Source: Kosakonia oryzae (GTDB lineage Bacteria > Pseudomonadota > Gammaproteobacteria > Enterobacterales > Enterobacteriaceae). From it: a stretch of DNA of 64,000 bases. The position numbers and the translations under genes were made by a program. Below are positions 8,756 through 17,459 of this stretch, piece by piece; position 1 is the stretch's first letter; each line of letters opens with the position of its first letter. The stretch covers positions 3,348,001 through 3,412,000 of the forward strand of contig NZ_CP014007.2 of the NCBI RefSeq assembly GCF_001658025.2, given 5' to 3'. The notes beneath the pieces are model-generated. The model was not told the DNA's origin. It saw nothing but the letters and a program-made list of their open reading frames with translations, and did no database searches.

Positions 8756-9659
8756 CGCTGTTTTCAGGCGCTGGCAACGGCGCTTTTTTCTTTTTCAGCT
8801 TCAGTTCGCTGACCAGCACGCCCAGTACAATTAATGCCCCGCCGAACAGCGCCAGTAGCGGCAAACGCTCACCGGCCAGACGGCCAAATACGCCTGCCCA
8901 CACCGGCTCGCCAGTGTAAATCACCGTCGCGCGTGTGGGCGATACGCTGCGCTGCGCCCAGTTCATGACCACCTGAATAATTGCGCTGAAGATCCCCAGC
9001 CCCAATGCGACCAGCAGCAACCCCGGCGACAGCGTCGGTACCGATTCGCCAGAAGGAATCATGGCGGCAAAGGAGACCAGCGAAGCCGTCAGTAGCTGCA
9101 CCACCGTCACCCGCCGGACATCAACTTTCCCGGCCCATGCGCTGATCAGAATGATCTCGGCGGCAATCGCCACTGCGCTGGCAAGCGTAATGATCTCCCC
9201 TTTCCCCAGCGCCAGCATATTGCCTTCCGGCCCGGCCAGCAGTAACAGCCCGCTAAACGCCAGCGCGATCCCAATGCACGGCATCAACCCCGGCATCCGG
9301 CCCAGGCACAACCACTGCAACAGCGGCACCAGCGGAACATACATGGCGGTGATAAATGCCGATTTACTGCTGGGAATAAATTGCAGCCCCCAGGTTTGCA
9401 GGCTGTAGCCAAGGGCGATGGCGATACCGATCACCCCACCGGCTTTTATTTCCAGCCAGCTGATGCCGTTTAAGACTCGCAGCGAGAGGAGCGCCACGGC
9501 CAGACCAGCGGTGGCAAAACGCAAGCCAACAAAGAAAAACGGACCACTCATTGTCACGGCATACTGCACCGCAAGAAATGTTCCGCCCCAGAACAGGGTG
9601 ATGAGGATCAGTAACGCTTCCTGGGGTTTGACGGAAAAGGCGTAACGAGAGAGGGACAT
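8736..9659 (-). CDS. EamA/DMT-family inner-membrane transporter
   Basis: A 307-residue protein with about ten hydrophobic helices and two EamA repeats (first near residues 15-145, second near 155-285), ending in a lysine-rich cytoplasmic tail. Motifs typical of the family include [16 protein letters not shown] near residue 18, [28 protein letters not shown] near residue 98 and [16 protein letters not shown] near residue 240. Members export amino acids, nucleosides or other metabolites; the substrate is unknown. It occupies the place of rutG but on the opposite strand, so it is not part of the rut operon. A weak AGGT site precedes the ATG at 9659. Confidence 0.88.
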   Translation of the reverse strand: MSLSRYAFSVKPQEALLILITLFWGGTFLAVQYAVTMSGPFFFVGLRFATAGLAVALLSLRVLNGISWLEIKAGGVIGIAIALGYSLQTWGLQFIPSSKSAFITAMYVPLVPLLQWLCLGRMPGLMPCIGIALAFSGLLLLAGPEGNMLALGKGEIITLASAVAIAAEIILISAWAGKVDVRRVTVVQLLTASLVSFAAMIPSGESVPTLSPGLLLVALGLGIFSAIIQVVMNWAQRSVSPTRATVIYTGEPVWAGVFGRLAGERLPLLALFGGALIVLGVLVSELKLKKKKAPLPAPENSVKQSEG

Positions 9660-9719
9660 AACACACCGACCTGAGGAAAAACCTGTAGTTTGCGTTGGCG
9701 CGACGGGTTGCGCAAGCGC

Positions 9720-9747
9720 AAAAAAAACCGCCGGGTTTCCCCGGCGG
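9720..9747 (-). terminator. Rho-independent terminator after ymdF
   Basis: On the minus strand the perfect stem CCGCCGGG/CCCGGCGG with a four-base loop (9728-9747) is followed by seven or more T residues (A run at 9721-9727 on the plus strand). It ends ymdF transcription before the transporter gene at 8736-9659. Confidence 0.88.
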
Positions 9748-9788
9748 CGGGCATGGACGACAACCCAGCAGGTTGTCAGTATCGGACG

Positions 9789-9962
9789 TTAGCTTTCCCG
9801 GCTACCGTGACTATTTTTGCCCCCTTTTTTACCGGCTTCAGATGCGCGTTGGGGATCGTTTTTGAAATTACCCCCACTTTGCTGCCCACCTTTGCGGCCT
9901 GCTGCTGATGCTCTTTCACGGTCTTCAGCGAAGTTACCTGCTCCACCACGATGGTTTGCCAT
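9789..9962 (-). CDS. ymdF: YmdF, KGG-repeat stress-induced protein
   Basis: A 57-residue glycine-rich hydrophilic protein containing two KGG (con-10-type) repeats: RERASAAGRKGGQQSGG and QRASEAGKKGGKNSHG. It closely matches E. coli YmdF and YciG, small general-stress proteins of unknown biochemical function; YciG-type proteins have been linked to motility and RpoS. The ATG at 9962 is preceded by GGAGGT, which rules out the longer frame to 10028. Position next to wrbA is the E. coli order. Confidence 0.93.
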   Translation of the reverse strand: MANHRGGAGNFAEDRERASAAGRKGGQQSGGNFKNDPQRASEAGKKGGKNSHGSRES

Positions 9963-10356
9963 GTCTGACCTCCAGATAAGTGAAATGTTAGACATCATAC
10001 TGCATTCAGTAAAAGAGGATTCTTTCACCTCACGACGTGAAGGCCGGGCCTTTATCTACGCCGTGTGGAACTAAGCTTAGTGGAACACAATCATTCATCC
10101 AGTGAATGGTAATATTCTGCAACAGCTTCCCGGCCCGAAACCCGATATTCCCTAAGCGAAACCGATAAGCCTCTCTTAACGCTCCAAAATAACGCTGCCG
10201 CAAATATGTGTCAGATTGTAAACGACAGCCGGATTGGGCTTAATTTGTTATTTATCATAGAAATGGCTCTCTTACTTGCACTCTGGCGATCACGTCATAC
10301 GCTTAAGAAGGACGCAGCGATGTGCTGCCGAAATCAGCTAATCAGGAGTGATGCAA
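9963..10356. promoter_or_regulatory. Divergent ymdF / wrbA promoter region
   Basis: No gene is supportable in this 394-base gap. It must hold the leftward ymdF and rightward wrbA promoters; both genes are RpoS-linked in E. coli. A perfect 12-bp palindrome ACTAAGCTTAGT occurs at 10070-10081, flanked by GTGT and ACAC. I could not assign -10 and -35 boxes with confidence. Confidence 0.4.
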
Positions 10357-10953
10357 ATGGCTAAAGTGTTGGTGCTTTATTATTCCATGTATGGACACAT
10401 TGAAACGATGGCGCATGCAGTCGCGGAAGGCGCGCAGAAAGTGAATGGCGCAGAGGTGGTCATCAAACGTGTTCCTGAAACCATGCCTGGCGATCTGTTC
10501 TTAAAATCTGGCGGTAAAACGCAAAATGCCCCCGTCGCCACGCCGCAAGAGCTGGCCGACTACGACGCGATTATTTTCGGTACGCCAACCCGTTTCGGCA
10601 ATATGTCCGGGCAAATGCGTACATTCCTCGACCAGACTGGCGGTTTATGGGCATCCGGCGCACTGTACGGCAAACTGGCCAGCGTCTTTAGTTCCACCGG
10701 TACGGGTGGCGGCCAGGAGCACACAATTTCCTCTACATGGACTACGCTTGCACATCATGGAATGGTCATCGTGCCGATTGGCTATGCCGCACAAGAGTTG
10801 TTTGATGTCTCGCAGGTTCGCGGCGGTACGCCTTATGGCGCAACCACTATTGCCGGTGGTGATGGTTCACGTCAGCCCAGCAGCGAAGAACTGTCAATTG
10901 CCCGTTACCAGGGCGAATATGTTGCTGGCCTGGCAGTAAAACTGAACGGCTAA
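10357..10953 (+). CDS. wrbA: WrbA, NAD(P)H:quinone oxidoreductase
   Basis: FMN-containing flavodoxin-like enzyme that reduces quinones by two electrons, limiting semiquinone formation under oxidative stress. The 198 residues match E. coli WrbA. The FMN phosphate-binding loop is in [16 protein letters not shown] (residues 4-19), followed by [24 protein letters not shown] near residue 76 and [17 protein letters not shown] near residue 112. The ATG at 10357 has AGGAG nine bases upstream; earlier in-frame GTG/ATG codons overlap that site. yccJ follows 20 bases downstream, as in E. coli. Confidence 0.97.
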   Translation: MAKVLVLYYSMYGHIETMAHAVAEGAQKVNGAEVVIKRVPETMPGDLFLKSGGKTQNAPVATPQELADYDAIIFGTPTRFGNMSGQMRTFLDQTGGLWASGALYGKLASVFSSTGTGGGQEHTISSTWTTLAHHGMVIVPIGYAAQELFDVSQVRGGTPYGATTIAGGDGSRQPSSEELSIARYQGEYVAGLAVKLNG

Positions 10954-10973
10954 CCTTCATCAGGAGGAAACAG

Positions 10974-11201
10974 ATGCCAACTCAAGAAGCGAAAGCCCAT
11001 CGCGTCGGTGAATGGGCCAGTTTACGCAATACCTCGCCGGAGATCGCCGAGGCTATCTTTGAAGTCGCCGATTACGACGAAGTACTGGCAGAGAAAATCT
11101 GGGAAGAAGGCAGCGACGACGTGTTACTTCGCGCCTTTGATAAAACCGACAAAGATGAACTCTTCTGGGGTGAACAGACGATAGAACGGAAAAATGTGTA
11201 A
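10974..11201 (+). CDS. yccJ: YccJ, small conserved protein
   Basis: A 75-residue acidic cytoplasmic protein identical in length to E. coli YccJ and in the same place behind wrbA. It begins [20 protein letters not shown] and ends [21 protein letters not shown] precedes the ATG. Function is unknown; cotranscription with wrbA implies a general-stress link. Confidence 0.93.
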   Translation: MPTQEAKAHRVGEWASLRNTSPEIAEAIFEVADYDEVLAEKIWEEGSDDVLLRAFDKTDKDELFWGEQTIERKNV

Positions 11202-11209
11202 CCACTCGC

Positions 11210-11237
11210 GCCCCCGCCTTCGCGGGGGCTTTTTTTT
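11210..11237 (+). terminator. Rho-independent terminator after wrbA-yccJ
   Basis: The stem GCCCCCGC/GCGGGGGC with a CTTC-type loop (11210-11229) is followed by eight T residues. It ends the wrbA-yccJ transcript; its T tract reaches the stop codon of the convergent agp gene. Confidence 0.92.
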
Positions 11238-12474
11238 ATTTCGCAGCATCGCGCATCAGCGCATTAAATTTATCCACCGGGCAGAAACCATTGCTGTCTA
11301 CCGGGCAGCCTTTTAGCGCCAGGGTAACGCGCTGCGCCGGGGAAGCCAGCGATAACGGCTCGGCGTTTCGCAGTTGTTCCGTACTCTGATAAACGTATTC
11401 AATTTTCATGACATCGCGTTTCCCCGCCGTGTCGTGCCAGCGCTGGAACACAATTTTGCCGCCAATAGGCGTACGCTCGTACTGGTTATGCAACTGGTAA
11501 GGCGCGAAATTGAGCGCGGTCAGCAGGGAGGCAATGTTGGAATCATGCCCGACCAGGACGGTGATTTTCGGCGCGCTACTTGCCTCTTCCACCAGCGTTT
11601 TGTCGAGGTATTTCACCAGAGGTTTCGCTACGTTGCGCGCCACTTCCGGCGAGGTGAACAGCGTGTCCTGATAACTGTTTTTCAGCTTCGACAATAGGCG
11701 CCACTGCGCGTCGCTTTTAATCTCTCCCCACGCGACCTGATCGAGCGGGAAACCTTCGTAATATTGCAGCGTAAAGGCATCCACCAGCGAATTACCGACT
11801 TTCAGCGGCCCGGACACGCCCGGTTCCTGCTGATATTTTGCGCTAAAGGTATCTTTCGCATCGGTGAGTGAGCACTGCTGTTTCTCTTTACAGGCCGGAG
11901 ATGCGCGATAGTGCGTGATTTTTTCCAGCAACTGGTAACTCTCATTCAGCGCAAACTTCTGTCGTTGCGCTTCCATCGCGTTGACCGCCTGCTGACTGAA
12001 TTCAGCCGAATCCTCGGTGATCACCGGATTAAAAGTGGGATCCATGGTGCCCATTTTTTCCTGATGATGAACCGGAACATCACAGCCAGGAAATGCGCCG
12101 TTGGTGAAGAACTGCGCCGTGGCAACCGTGCGTTGCAGGCTGTTGGCCCAGACGTAGACACTGTTCGCGGATGGACACTCTCCCGCTTTCAACAACTGCT
12201 CTTTGACCAGCCATTCGCGCATAAAATGGCCCATGTACACTTCCAGTACGCCGCCTTTGGTCGTCAACTCGCCGCCTGGTACGTCCCACTGCGGCCAGCG
12301 GTTCGGCGTCGATTGTTCCAGTATGCTGCCGTTATTGGCTAGCGGCGCACGCAGGTTGTGGCGGCTCATGATCAAAACCTGTTGTAATTGATACCCTTGT
12401 GGTATCTCCTGCGCCAACGCAACCGGTGCGGACATGGCAATGGTAATAGCGCTTACCCTGATCAGTTTTTTCAT
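11236..12474 (-). CDS. agp: Agp, periplasmic glucose-1-phosphatase
   Basis: Histidine acid phosphatase that releases glucose from glucose-1-phosphate in the periplasm, letting the cell scavenge it; it also has some phytase activity. The 412 residues include a signal peptide ending at ALA near residue 21, the catalytic RHNLRAP motif near residue 38 (phosphohistidine) and the proton-donor pair in LVGHDSNIA near residue 310. Cysteines are in positions compatible with three disulfides. Gene order yccJ-agp is that of E. coli. It has no operon partner here. Confidence 0.96.
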   Translation of the reverse strand: MKKLIRVSAITIAMSAPVALAQEIPQGYQLQQVLIMSRHNLRAPLANNGSILEQSTPNRWPQWDVPGGELTTKGGVLEVYMGHFMREWLVKEQLLKAGECPSANSVYVWANSLQRTVATAQFFTNGAFPGCDVPVHHQEKMGTMDPTFNPVITEDSAEFSQQAVNAMEAQRQKFALNESYQLLEKITHYRASPACKEKQQCSLTDAKDTFSAKYQQEPGVSGPLKVGNSLVDAFTLQYYEGFPLDQVAWGEIKSDAQWRLLSKLKNSYQDTLFTSPEVARNVAKPLVKYLDKTLVEEASSAPKITVLVGHDSNIASLLTALNFAPYQLHNQYERTPIGGKIVFQRWHDTAGKRDVMKIEYVYQSTEQLRNAEPLSLASPAQRVTLALKGCPVDSNGFCPVDKFNALMRDAAK

Positions 12475-12592
12475 TCTTTTCCCTCATTTTTCACGGCCTG
12501 AAAGCAAGATTGTGACACATTTATGACGCTTCGCCGGGTACGGTTGTCCGGAGTGTGCACTGGCGCAAAAAGCGATGTTTTCACCGCCCTTC

Positions 12593-12611
12593 TGGTTTTA
12601 TAATAAAACCA
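12593..12611. promoter_or_regulatory. HxlR-type operator 1 (autoregulatory)
   Basis: TGGTTTTATAATAAAACCA is a perfect 8+3+8 palindrome ending 18 bases before the regulator's ATG. Two near-identical copies stand in front of the next gene at 13129-13147 and 13165-13183. Its place over the regulator's own leader suggests autorepression. Confidence 0.75.
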
Positions 12612-12628
12612 TTAACCGGAGGATCCCC

Positions 12629-13078
12629 ATGAAACGTACCCGTATTGAAGAGACCTTTTGCCCCGTTGCCCGTTCGCTGAACATTATCGGTGACTGGTGG
12701 TCACTGCTGATTGTGCGCGATGCGCTGGCCGGCGTTTCGCGTTTTGGTGAGTTTCAAAAAAGCCTCGGGATCGCCAAAAATATGCTCACCGCGCGGCTTA
12801 AGCTGCTGGTAGAAGAAGGAATATTACAGACCCAACCGGCATCTGATGGCAGCGCCTGGCAAGAGTATGTGCTGACCGAAAAAGGTCGCGCCCTGCAAAC
12901 CGTGCTGGTCGCCCTGTCGCAATGGGGTAATGAGTGGTTGTTTACCCGCGGGGAACCCGCCAGCGTGCTGGTTGATGAGGCTTCACGTCGTCCATTGCGC
13001 AAACTGATGTTGCAGGCGGAAGATGGCCGCGAACTGCAACCGGAAGAGGTGGTATTGCGCGTCGCCAACAGCAAATAA
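12629..13078 (+). CDS. HxlR-family winged-helix regulator
   Basis: A 149-residue DNA-binding protein of the HxlR/YodB type (winged helix, about residues 10-100). Typical features are the N-terminal single cysteine followed by PVARSLNIIGDWWSLLIVRDAL, then FGEFQKSLGIAKNMLTARLKLLVEEGIL (recognition helix) and the wing YVLTEKGRALQTVL. Cys11 (FCPVARSL) is where related regulators sense electrophiles, quinones or aldehydes. The ATG at 12629 follows GGAGGATCCCC. It precedes an SDR oxidoreductase gene whose promoter carries two copies of the same palindrome as its own, so it very likely controls both. Confidence 0.88.
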   Translation: MKRTRIEETFCPVARSLNIIGDWWSLLIVRDALAGVSRFGEFQKSLGIAKNMLTARLKLLVEEGILQTQPASDGSAWQEYVLTEKGRALQTVLVALSQWGNEWLFTRGEPASVLVDEASRRPLRKLMLQAEDGRELQPEEVVLRVANSK

Positions 13079-13128
13079 TCCACGTTTTCTTTCCCTGAAA
13101 ATAAAACCGCATCTTTTGCCATCTAATT

Positions 13129-13147
13129 TGGTTGCATAATAAAACCA
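13129..13147. promoter_or_regulatory. HxlR-type operator 2
   Basis: TGGTTGCATAATAAAACCA differs from operator 1 at two positions in the left arm and keeps the full right arm. It lies 36 bp from operator 3, in the promoter of the SDR gene at 13205-13987. Confidence 0.7.
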
Positions 13148-13164
13148 TTTAGTCGATGCTGTAG

Positions 13165-13183
13165 TGGTTGCATGATAAAACCA
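13165..13183. promoter_or_regulatory. HxlR-type operator 3
   Basis: TGGTTGCATGATAAAACCA differs from operator 2 by one central base. It ends 21 bases before the SDR start codon, where bound repressor would block transcription. Confidence 0.7.
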
Positions 13184-13204
13184 TTTACCTTCGAGGAATT
13201 GAAA

Positions 13205-13987
13205 ATGACAACCACTGCTCTGATTACCGGCGCCTCTTCAGGGATCGGCGCAATCTATGCCGACCGTCTCGCTACCCGTGGCTACAACCTGTTGCTGGTT
13301 GCGCGCCGGGCCGATCGTTTGTCGGCGCTGGCGGCCGATCTTCATCAGCGTTATGGCGTACAAGTAGAGACACTGATAGCCGACCTTAGCCAGTCAGCAG
13401 ATATTGCACGCGTGGAAACCGTGCTGCGCGAGAACGCAGACATCGATTTTCTGGTCAACAATGCCGGTGCCGCGAACATGGCGTCGTTTCTCTCTTCAAG
13501 CGCTGAAGAGCATGAAGCCATTCATACGCTGAATACCACCGCGCTGATGCGCCTGACGCTGGCGGCACTGCCGCGCTTTGTCGAAAATGATCGTGGTGCC
13601 ATTATCAATATCGCTTCAGTCCTTGCTTTTCACGCTCGTGCAGACAGCGCCTTGTACAGCGCCACCAAAGCCTGGGTGCTCAATTTCACCCGTGGTTTGC
13701 AGGAAGAGTTTGCTGACAGCCATGTGCGTATTCAGGCCGTATTGCCTGCGGCAACAGCCACGGAAATTTGGGGCCATTCCGGCGTTACACTGGATATGCT
13801 GCCGGAAGGTTCCGTGATGACCACCGAAAACCTGGTGGATGCCGCCCTGACGGGGTTTGATCAAGGGGAGTTAGTGACCGTACCGCCGGTGGAAGATTTG
13901 CAGCTGTGGCACAATTTTGATGAAGCCCGGCTGGCTCTGTATAGCGCCTCACGCAATGGCAAACCGGCTTCCCGTTATACGCTGTAA
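13205..13987 (+). CDS. SDR oxidoreductase controlled by the HxlR regulator
   Basis: A 260-residue classical short-chain dehydrogenase/reductase. The NAD(P)-binding motif TGASSGIG is at residues 8-15, NNAG near residue 83, the catalytic serine in IINIASVLAF near residue 138 and YSATK near residue 151. Its substrate is not evident; electrophilic carbonyls would suit the HxlR connection. The ATG at 13205 is preceded by CGAGGAATTG, whereas the longer frame from 13172 would start inside operator 3. A 7-bp stem (GGGAGCC/GGCTCCC, 13996-14015) follows the stop but lacks a T tract. Confidence 0.87.
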   Translation: MTTTALITGASSGIGAIYADRLATRGYNLLLVARRADRLSALAADLHQRYGVQVETLIADLSQSADIARVETVLRENADIDFLVNNAGAANMASFLSSSAEEHEAIHTLNTTALMRLTLAALPRFVENDRGAIINIASVLAFHARADSALYSATKAWVLNFTRGLQEEFADSHVRIQAVLPAATATEIWGHSGVTLDMLPEGSVMTTENLVDAALTGFDQGELVTVPPVEDLQLWHNFDEARLALYSASRNGKPASRYTL

Positions 13988-14023
13988 TGTTATCCGGGAG
14001 CCACTAACGGCTCCCATCAAGGT

Positions 14024-14755
14024 TTAGTAAAAGCTTGCCTGCGTGGTGACGGTCATATTCGGCATCGGCGCCGGTTGCCCTTTCTCGGGCGTAACCGTGA
14101 CATGGCACAGCGTAGGAACATGCTGCTTATCATACTGGCAAGCATTTGTTGCGCGAAAACCGGGCTGGTAAGCCGATTGATTCACCAGTGTGTAATCGAC
14201 CGGCTTATTAGCGCTATCCGGGTAGGCCACGCTATTTGAACTGGCAAGCATACCCGAGGCATAAAATTCCGCTTTGATTAAATTCCCTTCCGCATCATAA
14301 AAATGATCCACAATCTTCTGCTCCCCCAGCATGACAGACTTCAGTTGGCCTTGCGCATTGGTGACGAAATCCAGATGGCCTGCACTGTCATCGCGGCTCA
14401 GCAGATTGCATTTGCTGTCGAGGGTGAATGACAGGGGTTTCCCGTTCTGGGTGCCTTTCAGCGTGTTTCCCTCTTTCACTAACACCGTCTGCATACGATT
14501 TACTTTATCGGTGCTGTTCAGCGTTTGAACGCAGCCATCAGCGGAGAGCGTCATGCTGAGTTGATACACGGCTTCACCTTTATCATTGACCGCTGAAGTA
14601 TTCAGCGACTTAACGTGACCAACCACGGGGTTGAAATCCATCAGCGTTGAGAGGTTTAAAAGAACCGGGTTGTAGGCTTGCTGTGCGCTGGCGGCCGTCG
14701 CGGCCAGACCGAGCGCGCCAGCCAGCAAATAAGGAGAGATTTTCACTTTCGCCAT
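14024..14755 (-). CDS. YnfC-like (UPF0257) exported protein
   Basis: A 243-residue exported protein with a signal peptide ending at ASAQ near residue 25. The mature part resembles E. coli YnfC: a FNPVVGHVKSLNTSAVNDKGEA segment near residue 40, LSADGCVQTL, LDSKCNLLSRD, FYDAEGNLIKAEFY and CQYDKQHVPTLCHVTV, with paired cysteines in the same order. YnfC is a lipoprotein, but here the signal peptide ends in ASAQQ with no lipobox cysteine, so this version is probably soluble in the periplasm. Function unknown. The ATG at 14755 has only a weak site (AGG close to the start); the frame extends to 14806. Confidence 0.65.
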   Translation of the reverse strand: MAKVKISPYLLAGALGLAATAASAQQAYNPVLLNLSTLMDFNPVVGHVKSLNTSAVNDKGEAVYQLSMTLSADGCVQTLNSTDKVNRMQTVLVKEGNTLKGTQNGKPLSFTLDSKCNLLSRDDSAGHLDFVTNAQGQLKSVMLGEQKIVDHFYDAEGNLIKAEFYASGMLASSNSVAYPDSANKPVDYTLVNQSAYQPGFRATNACQYDKQHVPTLCHVTVTPEKGQPAPMPNMTVTTQASFY

Positions 14756-14838
14756 CCTGTGACGTAAAGCGTCGAGGTTATCAAATATCAGTCGCTTAGC
14801 AAGCACAGCGGCAACCCGCGCTGCGCTTGCTGCGTTTT

Positions 14839-15675
14839 CTAATAATCCGTTGCTTCGCCAGCGCCTTTCCAGCGAGCAAGATCCTGGCTGACCGCGCTGA
14901 TTTTCTCCTGCGCCAGCTGATGGGCAATCTTACCGGAGAAAAGATGCAGCGGCGGCGCGCTGACGCTTGCGGCCTGGATCATCAACAGCGCCAGCTTTTC
15001 CGGATCGCCGGCCTGTTTGCCATCAAGCTCGTTGAGGTGCAAATCCAGCGAAGCCTGCGCAGCGCGATAGGCTGGCGGCGTGTGTGAAGCCGCCTTCAGG
15101 CTCGCATCGGAGAGAAACCCGGTGCGAACCGGACCAGGGTAGACAACCGTCGCCGTGATCCCTAATTCGGCCACTTCGGCGGCCAGCGCCTCCGTTAAGC
15201 CAGCCAGGGCAAATTTGCTGGCAACGTAGCTGCCCCACCCCGCATAGCCGCCCTGAAAACCGACGATCGAAGCAATGTTGAAAATATGCCCGCGTTGCTG
15301 CTCACGTAAATGGGGTAAGACATGGCGAATGACATGCAGCGGCGCGAAAACATTAATGTCAAAGTTATCGCGCAGCTCGGCATCACTCAGTGTTTCCAGC
15401 GCGCCATACTGCCCGTAACCCGCATTATTGACCACCACATCGATACGGCCGAACCGGTCAATCGTTTTCCCGATTGCCGACTGTACGCTGGCTTCCGATC
15501 GCAAATCGACCTCCAGCGGCAAAAAGCACTCGCTCTGCGCCTCTGGCACATGTTGCAGGTTTTGCAGCGTACGCGATGTGGCGGCGACGGATTCTCCCCG
15601 TGCCAGCAACTGGCGCGCCAGCGATAATCCCACGCCTCGCGCTGCGCCAGTGATAAACCAGACTTTTTTATCCAT
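14839..15675 (-). CDS. SDR oxidoreductase (second gene of AraC-linked pair)
   Basis: A 278-residue SDR with TGAARGVG at residues 9-16, NNAGYGQYG near residue 85, catalytic serine in FNIASIVGFQGG near residue 139 and YVASK near residue 153. An extended C-terminal substrate region after residue 190 is typical of the YP_ oxidoreductases annotated with ketoreductase-like function. A strong GAGGAG precedes the ATG at 15675. It lies 10 bases downstream of the SDR gene at 15686-16402 on the same strand, and the two probably form an operon divergent from the AraC regulator at 16565-17458. Confidence 0.88.
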   Translation of the reverse strand: MDKKVWFITGAARGVGLSLARQLLARGESVAATSRTLQNLQHVPEAQSECFLPLEVDLRSEASVQSAIGKTIDRFGRIDVVVNNAGYGQYGALETLSDAELRDNFDINVFAPLHVIRHVLPHLREQQRGHIFNIASIVGFQGGYAGWGSYVASKFALAGLTEALAAEVAELGITATVVYPGPVRTGFLSDASLKAASHTPPAYRAAQASLDLHLNELDGKQAGDPEKLALLMIQAASVSAPPLHLFSGKIAHQLAQEKISAVSQDLARWKGAGEATDY

Positions 15676-15685
15676 CTGCGCCTCC

Positions 15686-16402
15686 TCAATATGGGCTTTG
15701 TGTTGGGCGAACAATCATTTCGCTGACATCGACGCCATCCGGCTGTGCGATAGCCCACGCAATCGCTTTGGCAATGGCATCTGCGGGCAGCGCAATGCGG
15801 CGAAATTCCTGCATCGCCGTTTTTGTGTCGTCATCCGTGATGTGATCGGCCAGTTCCGATTCCACCACGCCGGGACTGATGACGGTAACGCGGATCGTTT
15901 CCGTCTCCTGGCGCAATCCGTCAGAGATGGCGCGAACGGCGAATTTACTGGCGCAATAGACCGCTGATGAGGGGAAAACGGTATGTGCGCCAATTGACGC
16001 CACATTAATGATCTGCCCGCCGCCCTGTTGTTCCATAACCGGCAGCACCGCAGCAATACCGTTGAGGACGCCGTGCACATTGACATCGAGGGTTTGTCGC
16101 CACTCATCCAGTTTCCGCGCTGCCAGCGGCGAGAGTGGCATAACGCCGGCGTTATTGATCAGCACATCGATTCGTCCGTAGTTCGACAGGGCAAAATCCG
16201 CCATCTGTTGCAGGTCGCCAGCCTCTGTCACATCTACCTGCAACGCGTCGATATTGCCCAGCTCCTCCTGCAGACGCTGTAGCTTTGCCAGCCGCCGGGC
16301 ACCGATAATCAAATGATGCCCTTCCTGCACCAGCCGCCGCACGGTGGCTTCACCAATACCGCTACTGGCTCCGGTCAGCAGGATAATTTTGCGCTTCGTC
16401 AT
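15686..16402 (-). CDS. SDR oxidoreductase (first gene of AraC-linked pair)
   Basis: A 238-residue classical SDR with TGASSGIGEATVRRL at the N-terminus, NNAGVMPLSPL near residue 85, serine in QIINVASIGAH near residue 136 and YCASK near residue 150. The C-terminus (DGVDVSEMIVRPTQSPY) is of the type seen in NADP-dependent YdfG/YciK-like oxidoreductases. AGGAGATCACC precedes the ATG. It is divergent from the AraC-family gene, which is the commonest regulator arrangement for such SDRs. Confidence 0.88.
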   Translation of the reverse strand: MTKRKIILLTGASSGIGEATVRRLVQEGHHLIIGARRLAKLQRLQEELGNIDALQVDVTEAGDLQQMADFALSNYGRIDVLINNAGVMPLSPLAARKLDEWRQTLDVNVHGVLNGIAAVLPVMEQQGGGQIINVASIGAHTVFPSSAVYCASKFAVRAISDGLRQETETIRVTVISPGVVESELADHITDDDTKTAMQEFRRIALPADAIAKAIAWAIAQPDGVDVSEMIVRPTQSPY

Positions 16403-16564
16403 AAGGTGATCTCCTGTGTTGTGTCACCAGCAACAGAGTAGGCGGCGAGGAAGAGGCAAAACAGGCCTATTATTCTCCGATGATTGCCTGTTCCTCTTCA
16501 CCCTGTTCACGTAACGGGCGAAAAACGGCAGAATGGTTGCTTAATTATGATGAGGAGAGAAGCA

Positions 16565-17458
16565 ATGCACACTGAAATGGTGTCGCTGCTCCGCAGCCTG
16601 GCGCCCAACGAGGGTTACACCTGTTCGCGGCTGGAAACGGTACGCTTCATGCGCTCGGATCGCCCGTTGGGCCGCACGCCGGTGGTCTATGAGCCGGGCA
16701 TAGTGATTGTCTGCCAGGGCCATAAACGCGGTTATCTGGCCGACCGGGTCTACCACTACGATAAGCAACATTACCTGGTGCTTTCGGTGCCGCTGCCTTT
16801 TTCTACCGAAACAGAGGCCAGCGCAGAAGAACCGCTGCTGGCTATTGCCGTACGGCTGGAGATGACGGTTTTGCTGGAGTTAATGAGTGAACTGGAGCAG
16901 TCAGCCATATCTGCCGCCACCGCGCCGGAAGGGATCATTTCTACGCCGCTGGAACCCGAATTGGCGGATACCACGCTTCGGTTGCTGCGCGCGCTGGCAT
17001 CGCCGCAGGAGGCTAAAATCCTTGGCCCGCAGATCGTTCGCGAACTGTATTACCGGGTTTTGATGGGCGCGCGAGGCGGCGCGATCCGGGCCGCGCTGGC
17101 CAGCCAGGGACAGTTCGCCGCCATCTCTCGCGTCCTGCAGCGCATCCACACAGAGTTTCCGCAACCGCTGCATGTCACCCGGCTTGCAAACGATATCGGT
17201 TTAAGCGTGCCAGCCTTCCATAAACACTTTAAAGCCGTGACCGGGACTTCACCGCTGCAATACATCAAATCGGTTCGGCTTAACCAGGCACGGCTGATGA
17301 TGATCCGCGATAATCTGACCGCCGCAGGCGCAGCATTCCGCGTTGGTTATGAAAGCCCCTCGCAGTTTAATCGTGAATTCCGCCGTCTGTTTGGCCGCAG
17401 CCCCGGCGAAGAGGCGAAAGAGATGAAAGCGGCATTTTCACTGTTTCCACCGATATAA
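16565..17458 (+). CDS. AraC-family regulator of adjacent SDR genes
   Basis: A 297-residue regulator with an N-terminal AraC_N (cupin-like) domain (about residues 25-170; GIVIVCQGHKRGYL, HYLVLSVPLPFSTE) and two C-terminal helix-turn-helix motifs (about 195-290; VTRLANDIGLSVPAFHKHFKAVTG and the second in AGAAFRVGYESPSQFNREFRRLFG). It is of the class that controls a divergent aldo-keto reductase or SDR gene; here the target would be 15686-16402 and 14839-15675. Effector unknown. The ATG at 16565 follows GAGGAGAGAAGCA. Its stop is one base from the convergent dosC stop. Confidence 0.87.
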   Translation: MHTEMVSLLRSLAPNEGYTCSRLETVRFMRSDRPLGRTPVVYEPGIVIVCQGHKRGYLADRVYHYDKQHYLVLSVPLPFSTETEASAEEPLLAIAVRLEMTVLLELMSELEQSAISAATAPEGIISTPLEPELADTTLRLLRALASPQEAKILGPQIVRELYYRVLMGARGGAIRAALASQGQFAAISRVLQRIHTEFPQPLHVTRLANDIGLSVPAFHKHFKAVTGTSPLQYIKSVRLNQARLMMIRDNLTAAGAAFRVGYESPSQFNREFRRLFGRSPGEEAKEMKAAFSLFPPI

Positions 17459-17459
17459 G

